Positions 1 to 12,836 of a stretch of DNA of 64,000 bases are shown piece by piece. The stretch comes from Blastomussa wellsi (Eukaryota; Cnidaria; Anthozoa; Scleractinia; Plerogyridae), in NCBI GenBank assembly GCA_947652115.1, contig OX393562.1, positions 4,106,830 to 4,170,829 of the forward strand, read 5' to 3'. The notes under the pieces were generated by a model. The model made no database searches. It was not told the origin of the DNA and saw nothing but the letters and a program-made list of their open reading frames with translations. The first letter of the stretch is position 1, and every line of letters begins with the position of its first letter. The translations under genes were made by a program, and so were the position numbers.

Positions 1-289
1 AGATCTTGCATAACCAAGATCTTGCATAACAAGGATATTGCCTAACCAAGATCTTGCCTAACCAAGATCTTGCATAACCAAGATCTTGCATAACCAAGAT
101 CATGCATAACCAAGATCTTGCATAACCAAGATCTTGCATAACCAAGATCTTGCCTAACCAAGAACTTGCCTAACCAAGATCTTGCATAACCAAGATCTTG
201 CATAACCAAGATCTTGCCTAACCAAGATCTTGCATAACCAAGATCTTGCCTAACCAAGATATTCCATAACCAAATTATTGCATAACCAA

Positions 290-1871
290 GATCTTGCCTA
301 ACCAAGATCTTGCATAAGCAAGATCTTCCGTAACCAAGATCTTGCATAACCAAGATCATGCATAACCAAGATCTTGCATAACCAAGTTCTTGCATAACCA
401 AGATCTTGCATAACAAAGAGCTTGCATAACCAAGATCTTGCATAACCAAGATCTTGCCTAACCAAGATCTTGCCTAACCAAGATCTTGCAAAACCAAGAT
501 CTTGCATAACCAAGATCATGCATAACCAAGATCTTGCATAACCAAGTTCTTACATAACCAAGATCTTGCCTAACCAAGAACTTACCTAACTAAGATCTTT
601 TATAACCATGATCTTGCATAACAAAGATCTTGCATAACCAAGATCATGCATAACCAAGATATTGCATAACCAAGTCCTTGCATAACCAAGATCTTGCATA
701 ACCAAGATCTTGCCAAACCAATATCTTGCCTAACCAAGATCTTGCATAACCAAGATCTTGCCTAACCAAGATGTTGCCTGACCAATATCTTCCATAACCA
801 AGATCTTGCCTAACCAAGATGTTGCATAACCAAGATCTTCCCTAACAAAGATCTTGCATAACAAAGATCATGCATAACCAAGATCTTACAGAACCTTGAT
901 CTTGCATAACCAAGATATTCCCTAACCAAGTTCTTGAATAACCAAGATCTGGCATAACCAAGACTTTGCCTAACCAAGATGTTGCATAACCAAGATCTTC
1001 CCTAACGAAAATCCTGCATAACCAAGATCTTCCTTAAGCAAGATCTTGGCTAACGAAGTTTTCGCATAACCAAGATCTTGCCTAACCAAGATATTGCACA
1101 ACCAAGATCTTGCCTAACCAAGATCTTGCATAAGCAAGATCTTCCGTAACCAAGATCTTGCATAACCAAGATCATGCATAACCAAGATCTTGCATAACCA
1201 AGTTCTTGCATAACCAAGATCTTGCATAACCAAGAGCTTGCATAACCAAGATCTTGCATAACCAAGATCTTGCCTAACCAAGATCTTGCCTAACCAAGAT
1301 CTTGCAAAACCAAGTTCTTGCATAACCAAGATCATGCATAACCAAGATCTTGCATAACCAAGTTCTTACATAACCAAGATCTTGCCTAACCAAGAACTTA
1401 CCTAACTAAGATCTTTTATAACCATGATCTTGCATAACAAAGATCTTGCATAACCAAGATCATGCATAACCAAGATATTGCATAACCAAGTCCTTGCATA
1501 ACCAAGATCTTGCATAACCAAGATCTTGCCTAACCAATATCTTGCCTAACCAAGATCTTGCATAACCAAGATCTTGCCTAACCAAGATGTTGCCTAACCA
1601 ATATCTTCCATAACCAAGATCTTGCCTAACCAAGATGTTGCATAACCAAGATCTTCCCTAACAAAGATCTTGCATAACAAAGATCATGCATAACCAAGAT
1701 CTTACAGAAACTTGATCTTGCATAACCAAGATATTCCGTAACCAAGTTCTTGAATAACCAAGATCTGGCATAACCAAGACTTTGCCTAACCAAGATGTTG
1801 CATAACCAAGATCTTCCCTAACGAAAATCTTGCATAACCAAGATCTTCCTTAAGCAAGATCTTGGCTAACC
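290..1871 (+). repeat. 816-bp (51-monomer) tandem duplication
   Basis: Sequence from about 290-1055 matches about 1106-1871 at an offset of exactly 816 bp, so the copies abut. Matching private variants include GCATAAGC at 312/1128, TTACATAACC at 550/1366, the TTTTATAACCATG stretch near 598/1414, and CTTAAGCAAG near 1033/1849. The copies differ by scattered substitutions. The second copy ends where two monomers present after 1055 are missing (TTGGCTAAC runs straight into CAAGATATTGCAC). Related partial copies occur near 3.65 and 5.23 kb. Boundaries are good to about one or two monomers. Confidence 0.8.
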
Positions 1872-3455
1872 AAGATATTGCACAACCAAGATCTTGCATA
1901 ACCAAGATCTTGCCTAACCAAGATGTTGCATAACCAAGATCTTCCCTAACAAAGATCTTGCATAACCAAGATCATGCATAACCAAGATCTTGCAGAACCA
2001 AGATCTTGCACAACCAAGATCTTGCATAACCACGATCTGGCATAACCAAGATCTTGCCTAACCAAGATCATGCATAACCAAGATCTTGCATAACCAAGAT
2101 CATGCCTAACCAAGATCTTGCATAACCAAGTTCTTGCATAACCAAGATCTTGCATAACCAAGATCTTGCCTAACCAAGATCTTGCCTAACCAAGATCTTG
2201 CCTAACCAAGATCTTGCATAACCAAGATCTTGCCTAACCAAGATGTTGCATAACCAAGATCTTCCCTAACAAAGATCTTGCATAACCAAGATCATGCATA
2301 ACCAAGATCTTGCAGAACCAAGATCTTGCACAACCACGATCTTGCATAACCACGATCTGGCATAACCAAGATTTTCCCAAACGAAAATCTTGCATAACCA
2401 AGATCTTAATTAAGCAAGATCTTGGCTAACGAAGTTCTCGCATAACCAAGATCTTGCCTAACCAAGATATTGCACAACCAAGATCTTCCATAACCAAGAT
2501 CATGCATAACCAAGATCTTGCATAACCAAGTTCTTGCATAACCAAGATCTTGCATAACCAAGAGCTTGCATAACCAAGATCTTGCGTAACCATGATCTTG
2601 CATAACCAAGATCTTGCCTAACCAAGATATTCCATAACCAAATTATTGCATAACCAAGATCTTGCCAAACCAAGATCTTGCATAAGCAAGATCTTCCGTA
2701 ACCAAGATCTTCCATAACCAAGATCATGCATAACCAAGATCTTGCATAACCAAGTTCTTGCATAACCAAGATCTTGCATAAGCAAGATCTTCACTAACCA
2801 AGATCTTGCGTAACCAAGATCATGCATAACCAAGATCTTGCATAACCAAGTTCTTGCATAACCAAGATCTTGCATAACCAAGATCTTGCCTAACCAAGAT
2901 CATGCATAACCAAGATCTTGCATAACCAAGATCTTGCCTAACCAAGACATTGCCTAACCAAGATCTTCCCTAACCAAGATCTTCTATAACCAAGATCTTC
3001 CATAACCAAGATCTTGCATAACCAAGATCTTGCATAACAAGGATATTGCCTAACCAAGATCTTGCCTAACCAAGATCTTGCATAACCAAGATCTTGCATA
3101 ACCAAGATCATGCATAACCAAGATCTTGCATAACCAAGATCTTGCATAACCAAGATCTTGCCTAACCAAGAACTTGCCTAACCAAGATCTTGCATAACCA
3201 AGATCTTGCCTAACCATGATCTTGCATAACCAAGATCTTGCCTAACCAAGATATTCCATAACCAAATTATTGCATAACCAAGATCTTGCCTAACCAAGAT
3301 CTTGCATAAGCAAGATCTTCCGTAACCAAGATCTTCCATAACCAAGATCATGCATAACCAAGATCTTGCATAACCAAGTTCTTGCATAACCAAGATCTTG
3401 CATAACCAAGAGCTTGCATAACCAAGATCTTGCATAACCAAGATCTTGCCTAACC

Positions 3456-6360
3456 AAGATCTTGCCTAACCAAGATCTTGCAAAACCAAGATCTTGCATA
3501 ACCAAGATCATGCATAACCAAGATATTGCATAACAAAGTCCTTGCATAACCAAGATCTTGCATAGCCAAGATCTTGCCTAACCAATATCTTGCCTAACCA
3601 AGATCTTGCATAACCAAGATCTTGCCTAACCAAGATCTTGCCTAAACAAGATCTTCCATAACCAAGATCTTGCCTAACCAAGATGTTGCATAACCAAGAT
3701 CTTCCCTAACAAAGATCTTGCATAACAAAGATCATGCATAACCAAGATCTTACAGAACCTTGATCTTGCATAACCAAGATATTCCCTAACCAAGTTCTTG
3801 AATAACCAAGATCTGGCATAACCAAGACTTTGCCTAACCAAGATGTTGCATAACCAAGATCTTCCCTAACGAAAATCTTGCATAACCAAGATCTTGCATA
3901 ACCAAGATCTTCCTTAAGTAAGATCATGGCTAACGAAGTTTTCCAATAACCAAGATCTTGCCTAACCAAGATATTGCACAACCAAGATTTTGCATAACCA
4001 AGATCTTGCCTAACCAAGATATTGCCTAACCAAGATCTTCCCTAACCAAGATCTTCTATAACCAAGATCTTGCATAACCAAGATCTTCCATAACCAAGTT
4101 CTTTCATAGCCAAGATCTTGCATAACCAAGATCTTGCCTAACCAAGATCTTGCATAAGCGAGATCTTCACTAACCAAGATCTTGCATAACCAAGATCATG
4201 CATAACCAAGATCTTGCATAACCAAGTTCTTGCATAACCAAGATCTTGCATAACCAAGATCTTGCCTAACCAAGATCATGCATAACCAAGATCTTGCATA
4301 ACCAAGATCTCGCCTAACCAAGATCTTGCCTAACCAAGATCTTGCACAACCAAGATCTTGCATAACCAAGATCATGCATAACCAAGATCTTGCATAACCA
4401 AGATAGTGCATAACCAAGGTCTTGCATAACCAAGATTTTCACTAACCAAGAACTTGCCTAACCAAGATCTTGCTAAACCAAGATCTTGCATAACCAAGAT
4501 CTTGTTTAACCAAGATCTTGCATAACCAAGATCTTGCCTAACCAAGATATTGCATAACCAAATTATTGCATAACCAAGATCTTCCCTAACCAAGATCTTC
4601 CATAAGCAAGATCTTCCGTAACCAAGATCTTGCATAACCAAGATCTTGCATAACCAAGTTCTTGCATAACCAAGATCTTGCATAACCAAGATCTTGCCTA
4701 ACCAAGAGCTTGCATAACCAAGATCTTGCATAACCAAGATCTTGCCTAACCAAGATCTTGCCTAACCAAGATCTTGCATAACCAAGATCTTGCATAACCA
4801 AGATCATGCATAACCAAGATCTTGCATAACCAAGTTCTTGCATAACCAAGATCTTGCATAACCAAGATCTTGCCTAACCAAGAATTGGCCTAACCAAAAT
4901 CTTGCATAACCAAGATCTTCCCTAACCAAGATCTTGTATAACCAAGATCATGCATAACCAAGATCTTGCCTAACCAAGAACTTGCCTAACCAAGATCTTG
5001 CATAACCAAGATCTTGCCTAACCAAGAACTCTCCTAACCAAGATCTTGCCTAACCAAGATCTTGCAAAACCAAGATCTTGCATAACCAAGATCATGCATA
5101 ACCAAGATATTGCATAACAAAGTCCTTGCATAACCAAGATCTTGCATAGCCAATATCTTGCCTAACCAATATCTTGCCTAACCAAGATCTTGCATAACCA
5201 AGATCTTGCCTAACCAAGATCTTGCCTAAACAAGATCTTCCATAACCAAGATCTTGCCTAACCAAGATGTTGCATAACCAAGATCTTCCCTAACAAAGAT
5301 CTTGCATAACAAAGATCATGCATAACCAAGATCTTACAGAACCTTGATCTTGCATAACCAAGATATTCCCTAACCAAGTTCTTGAATAACCAAGATCTGG
5401 CATAACCAAGACTTTGCCTAACCAAGATGTTGCATAACCAAGATCTTCCCTAACGAAAATCTTGCATAACCAAGATCTTGCATAACCAAGATCTTCCTTA
5501 AGTAAGATCATGGCTAACGAAGTTTTCCAATAACCAAGATCTTGCCTAACCAAGATATTGCACAACCAAGATCTTGCATAACCAAGATCTTGCCTAACCA
5601 AGATATTGCCTAACCAAGATCTTCCCTAACCAAGATCTTCTATAACCAAGATCTTGCATAACCAAGATCTTCCATAACCAAGTTCTTTCATAGCCAAGAT
5701 CTTGCATAACCAAGATCTTGCTTAACCAAGATCTTGCATAAGCGAGATCTTCACTAACCAAGATCTTGCATAACCAAGATCATGCATAACGAAGATCTTG
5801 CATAACCAAGTTCTTGCATAACCAAGATCTTGCATAACCAAGATCTTGCCTAACCAAGATCATGCATAACCAAGATCTTGCATAACCAAGATCTCGCCTA
5901 ACCAAGATCTTGCCTAACGAAGATCTTGCATAACCAAGATCTTGCATAACCAAGATCATGCATAACCAACATCTTGCATAACCAAGATCTTGCATAACCA
6001 AGATCTTGCATAACCAAGATATTGCATAACCAAGGTCTTGCATAACCAAGATTTTCACTAACCAAGAACTTGCATAACCAAGATCTTGCTAAACCAAGAT
6101 CTTGCATAACCAAGATCTTGTTTAACCAAGATCTTGCATAACCAAGATCTTGCCTAACCAAGATATTGCATAACAAAATTATTGCATAACCAAGATCTTC
6201 CCTAACCAAGATCTTGCATAAGCAAGATCTTCCGTAACCAAGATCTTGCATAACCAAGATCTTGCATAACCAAGTTCTTGCATAACCAAGATCTTGCATA
6301 ACCAAGATCTTGCCTAACCAAGAGCTTGCATAACCAAGATCTTGCATAACCAAGATCTTG
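3456..6360 (+). repeat. 1,584-bp (99-monomer) tandem duplication, second copy truncated
   Basis: Copy 1 is about 3456-5039. Copy 2 starts at 5040 and can be followed to about 6360. Shared private variants include GCAAAACC (3480/5064), GCATAGCC (3562/5146), AACCTTGATC (3755/5340 region), CTTAAGTAAG (3913/5497) and GATCTCGCC (about 4307/5891). Between 4371 and 4415 of copy 1 the offset changes from 1,584 to 1,616, so copy 2 carries two extra monomers there. It keeps the 1,616 offset through TGTTTAACC (4503/6119) and GAGCTTGC (4706/6322). It then passes into the TATATAA-marked interior unit. Confidence 0.85.
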
Positions 6361-6497
6361 CCTAACCAAGAACTTATATAACCAAGATCTTCCCTTACCA
6401 AGAACTTGCCTAACCAAGATCTTGCATAACAAAGATCTTGCATAACCAAGATCTTGCCTAACCAAGATCTTGCATAACCAAGATCTTCCCCTACCAA
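5898..6497 (-). other. Longest minus-strand open frame (199 codons), judged non-coding
   Basis: The reverse complement of the monomer contains no stop triplet in any frame, so minus-strand frames run on as a 16-residue repeat (MQDLGYARSWLCKILV; 48 bp is three monomers). All three frames give the same peptide in different rotations. On the + strand each frame meets TAA every 48 bp. This is the longest such frame, and many others of 60-150 codons occur throughout. They end where A11C gives TAG or T7A gives TGA, two of the commonest variants. No signal peptide, non-repetitive domain or reading-frame conservation supports translation. Confidence 0.9.
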
Positions 6498-7985
6498 GAT
6501 CTTGCATAACCAAGATCATGCATAACCAAGATATTGCATAACCAAGATATTGCATAACCAAGATCTTGCCTAACCAAGATCTTGCATAAGCAAGATCTTC
6601 CCTAACCAAGATCTCTCATAACCAAGATCATCCATTACCAAGATCTTGCATAACCAAGTTCTTGCATAACCAAGATCTTGCACAACCAAGATCTTGCCTA
6701 ACCAAGATCTTGCATAACCAAGATCTTGCCTAACCAAGATCTTGCCTAACCAAGATCTTGCATAACCAAGATCTTCCATAACCAAGATCATGCATAACCA
6801 AGATCTTGCATAACCAAGATCTTGCATAACCAAGATCTTGCCTAACCAAGATCTTGCATAACCAAGAGCTTGCATAACCAAGATCTTGCCTAACCAAGAT
6901 CTTGCCTAACCAAGATCTTGCATAACCAAGATCTTGCATAACAAAGATCAAGCATAGCCAAGATCTTGCATAACCAAGATCTTGCATATCCAAGATCTTG
7001 CATAACCAAGATCTTGCATAACCAAGATCTTGCATAACCAAGATCTTGCCTAACCAAGATCTTGCCTAACCAAGATCTTGCATAACCAAGATCTTGCATA
7101 ACCAAGATCTTGCATAACCAAGATCTTGCCTAACTAAGAACTTGCCTAACCAAGATCTTGCATAACAAAGATCTTGCATAACCAAGATCTTGCCTAACCA
7201 AGATCTTGCATAACCAAGATCTTCCCTAACCAAGATCTTGCATAACCAAGATCATGCATAACCAAGATCTTGCCTAACCAAGAACTTGCCTAACCAAGAT
7301 CTTCCATAACAAAGATCTTGCATAACCAAGATCTTGCCTAACCAAGAACTTATATAACCAAGATCTTCCCTTACCAAGAACTTGCCTAACCAAGATCTTG
7401 CATAACAAAGATCTTGCATAACCAAGATCTTGCCTAACCAAGATCTTCCATAACCAAGATCTTCCCCTACCAAGATCTTGCATAACCAAGATCATGCATA
7501 ACCAAGATATTGCATAACCAAGATCTTGCCTAACCAAGATCTTGCATAAGCAAGATCTTCCCTAACCAAGATCTCTCATAACCAAGATCATCCATAACCA
7601 AGATCTTGCATAACCAAGTTCTTGCATAACCAAGATCTTGCACAACCAAGATCTTGCCTAACCAAGATCTTGCATAACCAAGATCTTGCCTAACCAAGTT
7701 CTTGCCTAACCAAGATCTTGCATAACCAAGATCTTCCATAACCAAGATCATGCATAACCAAGATCTTGCATAACCAAGATCTTGCATAACCAAGATCTTG
7801 CCTAACCAAGATCTTGCATAACCAAGATCTTGCATAACCAAGATCTTGCCTAACCAAGATCTTGCCTAACCAAGATCTTGCATAACCAAGATCTTGCATA
7901 ACAAAGATCAAGCATAGCCAAGATCTTGCATAACCAAGATCTTGCATAACCAAGATCTTGCATATCCAAGATCTTGCATAACCCA
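6330..7985 (+). repeat. 976/960-bp duplication of a TATATAA-marked block
   Basis: About 6330-7025 matches about 7306-7985. The TATATA markers lie at 6375 and 7351 (offset 976, 61 monomers). Downstream the offset becomes 960, because copy 1 has two consecutive AAGATATTGCATAACC monomers near 6530-6560 where copy 2 has one. Shared private variants include GATCTCTCATAACC (about 6611/7571) and GATCAAGCATAGCC (6946/7906 region). The interval between the matched parts (about 7026-7305) is ordinary array. Confidence 0.8.
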
Positions 7986-10240
7986 GATCTTGCATAACCA
8001 AGATCTTCCATAACCAAGATCTTGTCTAACCAAGATCTTGCTTAACCAAGATCATGCATAACCAAGATCTTGCCTAACCAAGATCTTCCCTAACCAAGAT
8101 CTTCCATAACCAAGATCATGCCTAACCAAGATCTTGCATAACCAAGTTCTTGCCTAACCAAGATCTTGCATAACCAAGATCATGCATAACCAAAATCTTG
8201 CATAACCAAGATCTTCCCTAACCAAGATCTTGCCTAACCAAGATCTTGACTAACCAAGATCTTGCATAACCAAGATCTTGCATAACCAAGATCTTGACTA
8301 ACCAAGAACTTGCCTAACCAAGATCTTGCCTAACAAAGATATTGCATAACCAAGATCTTGCCTAACCAAGATCTTGCATAACCAAGATCTTCCCTAACCA
8401 AGATCTTGAATAACCAAGATCATGCATAACCAAGATCTTGCATAACCAAGTTCTTGCATAACCAAGATCTTGCATAACCAAGATCTTGCCTAACCAAGAT
8501 CTTGCCTAACCAATATCTTGCATAACCAAGATCTTGCATAACCAAGATCATGCATAAAAAAGATCTTGCATAACCAAGTTCTTGCATAACCAAGATCTTG
8601 CATAACCAAGATCTTGCCAAACCAAGAACTTGCCTAACCAAGATCTTGCATAACCAAGATCTTGCCTAACCAAGATCTTCCATAACCAAGATCTTGCCTG
8701 AACAAGATCTTGCATAACCAAGATCCTCCCTAACAAAGATCTTGCATAACCAAGATCATGCATAACAAAGATCTTGCATAACCAAGTTCTTGCATAACCA
8801 AGATCTTGCATAACCAAGATCTTGCTTTACCAAGATCATGCAAAACCAAGATCTTGCATAACCAAGATCTTGCATAACCAAGATCTTGCATAACCAAGAT
8901 CTTGCCTAACCAAGATCTTGCCTAACCAAGATCTTGCATAACCAAGATCTTGCATAACCAAGATCATGCATAACCAAGATCTTGCATAACCAAGATCTTG
9001 CATAACCAAGATCTTGCATAACCAAGATCTTGCATAACCAAGATCTTGCATAACCAAGATCTTGCCTAACCAAGATCTTGCCTAACCAAGATCTTGCATA
9101 ACCAAGATCATGCATAACCAAGATCTTGCATAACCAAGTTCTTGCATAACCAAGATCTTGCAAAACCAAGATCTTGCCTAACCAAGATATTGCATAACCA
9201 AGATCTTGCATAACCAAGATCATGCATAACCAAGATCTTGCATAACCAAGTTCTTGCATAACCAAGATCTTGCATAACCAAGATCTTGCCTAACTAAGAA
9301 CTTGCCTAACCAAGATCTTGCATAACAAAGATCTTGCATAACCAAGATCTTGCCTAACCAAGATCTTGCATAACCAAGATCTTCCCTAACCAAGATCTTG
9401 CATAACCAAGATCATGCATAACCAAGATCTTGCCTAACCAAGAACTTGAGTAACCAAGATCTTGCATAACAAAGATCTTGCATAACCAAGATCTTGCCTA
9501 ACCAAGAACTTATATAACCAAGATCTTCCCTTACCAAGAACTTGCCTAACCAATATCTTGCATAACAAAGATCTTGCATAACCAAGATCTTGCCTAACCA
9601 AGATCTTGCATAACCAAGATCTTCCCCTACCAAGATCTTGCATAACCAAGATCATGCATAACCAAGATCTTGCATAACCAAGTTCTTCCATAACCAAGAT
9701 CTTGCATAACCAAGATCTTGCCCAACCAAGATATTGCATAACCAAGATATTGCATAACCAAGATCTTGCCTAACCAAGATCTTGCATAAGCAAGATCTTC
9801 CCTAACCAAGATCTTGCATAACCAAGATCATGCATAACCAAGATCTTGCATAACCAAGTTCTTGCATAACCAAGATCTTGCACAACCAAGATCTTGCCTA
9901 ACCAAGATCTTGCATAACCAAGATCTTGCCTAACCAAGATCTTGCCTAACCAAGATCTTGCATAACCAAGATCTTCCATAACCAAGATCATGCATAACCA
10001 AGATCTTGCATAACCAAGATCTTGCATAACCAAGATCTTGCCTAACCAAGATCTTGCATAACCAAGATCTTGCATAACCAAGATCTTGCCTAACCAAGAT
10101 CTTGCCTAACCAAGATCTTGCATAACCAAGATCTTGCATAACAAAGATCAAGCATAACCAAGATCTTGCATAACCAAGATCTTGCATAACCAAGATCTTG
10201 CATAACCAAGATCTTGCATAACCAAGATCTTGTCTAACCA
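7100..10240 (+). repeat. 2,160-bp (135-monomer) related blocks
   Basis: The block beginning with GCCTAACTAAGAAC near 7130 recurs near 9290, and the TATATA markers at 7351 and 9511 keep the same 2,160-bp offset. Further on the offset becomes 2,240, because the second copy carries five extra monomers at about 9670-9750. These include GTTCTTCCATAACC and GCCCAACC followed by repeated GATATTGC. The same private insertion appears again near 51.13 and 55.82 kb. Confidence 0.75.
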
Positions 10241-10299
10241 AGATCTTGCTTAACCAAGATCATGCATAACCAATATCTTGCCTAACCAAGATCTTCCCT

Positions 10300-11950
10300 A
10301 ACCAAGATCTTCCATAACCAAGATCATGCCTAACCAAGATCTTGCATAACCAAGTTCTTGCCTAACCAAGATCTTGCATAACCAAGATAATGCATAACCA
10401 AAATCTTGCATAACCAAGATCTTGCCTAACCAAGATCTTGACTAACCAAGATATTGCATAACCAAGATCTTGCATAACCAAGATCATGCATAGCCAAGTT
10501 CTTGCATAACCAAGATCTTGCATAACCAAGATCTTGCCTAACCAAGATCTTGCTTAACCAATATCTTGCATAACCAAGATCTTGCATAACCAAGATCATG
10601 CATAACCAAGATCTTGCATAACCAAGTTCTTGCATAACCAAGATCTTGCATAACCAAGATCTTGCCAAACCAAGAACTTGCCTAACAAAGATCTTGCATA
10701 ACCAAGATCTTGCCTAACCAAGAACTTGCATAACCAAGATCTTCAATAACCAAGATCTTGCATAACCAAGATCGTGCATAACCAAGATCTTGCATAACCA
10801 AGTTCTTGCCTAACCAAGATCTTGCATAACCAAGATCATGCATAACCAAACTCTTGCATAACCAAGATCTTCCCTAACCAAGATCTTGCCTAACCAAGAT
10901 CTTGCCTAACCAAGATCTTGCATAACCAAGATCTTGCATAACCAAGATCATGCATAACCAAGTTCTTGCATAACCAAAATCTTGCATAACCAAGTTCTTG
11001 CATAACCAAGATCTTGCATAACCAAGATCTTGCTTTACCAAGATCATGCATAACCAAGATCTTGCATAACCAAGATCTTGCATATCCAAGATCTTGCATA
11101 ACCAAGATCTTGCCTAACCAAGATCTTGCCTAACCAATATCTTGCATAACCAAGATCTTGCATAACCAAGATCATGCATAACCAAGATCTTGCATAACCA
11201 AGTTCTTGCATAACCAAGATCTTGCATAACCAAGATCTTGCCTAACCAAGAACTTGCATAACCAAGATCTTCCCTAACCAAGATCTTGAATAACCAAGAT
11301 CATGCATAACCAAGATCTTGCATAACCAAGTTCTTGCATAACCAAGATATTGCATAACCAAGATCTTGCCTAACCAAGATCTTGCATAACCAAGATCTTC
11401 CCTAACCAAGATCTTGAATAACCAAGATCATGCATAACCAAGATCTTGCATAACCAAGTTCTTGCATAACCAAGATCTTGCATAACCAAGATCATGCATA
11501 ACCAAGATCTTGCATAACCAACATCTTGCCAAACCAAGAACTTGCCTAACCAAGATCTTGCATAACCAAGATCTTGCCTAACCAAGATCTTGCCTAACAA
11601 AGATCTTGCATAACAAAGATCTTGCCTAAACAAGATCTTGCATAACATAGATCCTCCCTAATAAAGATCTTGCATAACCAAGATCATGCATAACCAAGAT
11701 CTTGCATAACCAAGTTCTTGCATAACCAAGATCTTGCATAACCAAGATCATGCATAACCAAGATCTTGCATAACCAAGATCTTGCCTAACCAAGAACTTG
11801 AATAACCAAGATCATGCATAACCAAGATCTTGCATAACCAAGATCTTGCATAACCAAGATCTTGCATAACCAACATCATGCATAACCAAGATCTTGCATA
11901 ACAAAGATCAGGCATAACCAAGATCTTGCCTAACCAAGATCTTGCCTAAC
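10300..11950 (+). repeat. Segment with private CAAACTC monomer, copy 1 of 3
   Basis: A monomer with a double change at positions 3-4 (CCAAACTCTTGC) occurs at 10847, 21838 and 31934, each time in the same neighbourhood. That neighbourhood holds TTGAATAACC repeats, GCTTTACC, GCATATCC and, further right, an ACATAGATCCTCCC stretch (about 11645, 22664 and 32763). The offsets are 16-bp multiples once the known 15- and 17-bp monomers are counted. A single AATAAAG occurs at about 11660 inside a variant monomer and is not taken as a polyadenylation signal. Confidence 0.7.
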
Positions 11951-12836
11951 AAAGATATTGCATAACCAAGATCTTGCCTAACCAAGATCTTGCATAACAA
12001 AGATCTTGCCTAAACAAGATCTTGCATAACCAAGATCATGCATAACCAAGATCTTGCATAACCAGGTTCTTGCATAACCAAGATCTTGCATAACCAAGAT
12101 CATGCATAACCAAGATCTTGCATAACCAGGTTCTTGCATAACCAAGTTCTTGCATAACCAAGATCTTGCATAACCAAGATCTTGCCAAACCAAGAACTTG
12201 CCTAACCAAGATCTTGCATAACCAAGATCTTGCCTAACCAAGATCTTGCATAACCAAGATCTTGCCTAAACAAGATCTTGCATAACAAAGATCTTGCATA
12301 ACCAAGATCATGCATAACCAAGATCTTGCATAACCAAGTTCTTGCATAACCAAGATCTTGCATAACCAAGATCTTTCTTTACCAAGATCATGCAAAACCA
12401 AGATCTTGCATAACCAAGATCTTGCATAACCAAGATCTTGCATAACCAAGATCTTGCCTAACCAAGATCTTGCATAACCAAGATCTTGCATAACCAAGAT
12501 CTTGCATAACCAAGATCTTGCATAACCAAGATCTTGCCTAACTAAGAACTTGCCTAACCAAGATCTTGCATAACAAAGATCTTGCATAACCAAGATCTTG
12601 CCTAACCAAGATCTTGCATAACCAAGATCTTCCCTAACCAAGATCTTGCATAACCAAGATCATGTATAACCAAGATCTTGCCTAACCAAGAACTTGCCTA
12701 ACCAAGATCTTCCATAACAAAGATCTTGCATAACCAAGATCTTGCCTAACCAAGAACTTATATAACCAAGATCTTCCCTTACCAAGAACTTGCCTAACCA
12801 AGATCTTGCATAACAAAGATCTTGCATAACCAAGAT

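Larger units (their letters stand above)
1..6360 (+). repeat. Left divergent zone of the array
   Basis: Monomers here carry more, and more varied, substitutions than the interior. Diagnostic variants are GATCTGGC (about 951, 1767, 2035, 2354, 3811, 5395), GATGTTGC, AACGAAAATC, CTTAAGCAAG or CTTAAGTAAG (about 1033, 1849, 3913, 5497), AACCTTGATC (about 893, 3755, 5340) and ATAACAAGGATATTG (about 29 and 3033). I did not see these between about 6.4 and 59.6 kb, but several return at the right end. The zone is built from nested duplications of 816 and 1,584 bp. The right boundary is where the first TATATAA-marked interior unit begins. Confidence 0.75.

Noticed and set aside
5898..6497. A repetitive protein family encoded on the minus strand (16-residue repeat)
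   Set aside because: The frames are open only because the monomer strand lacks stops. All three frames give the same peptide, the commonest variants make stops, and no frame exceeds 199 codons.
11660..11665. AATAAA polyadenylation signal
   Set aside because: A single chance occurrence created by a variant monomer (CCTAATAAAG), with no gene upstream.
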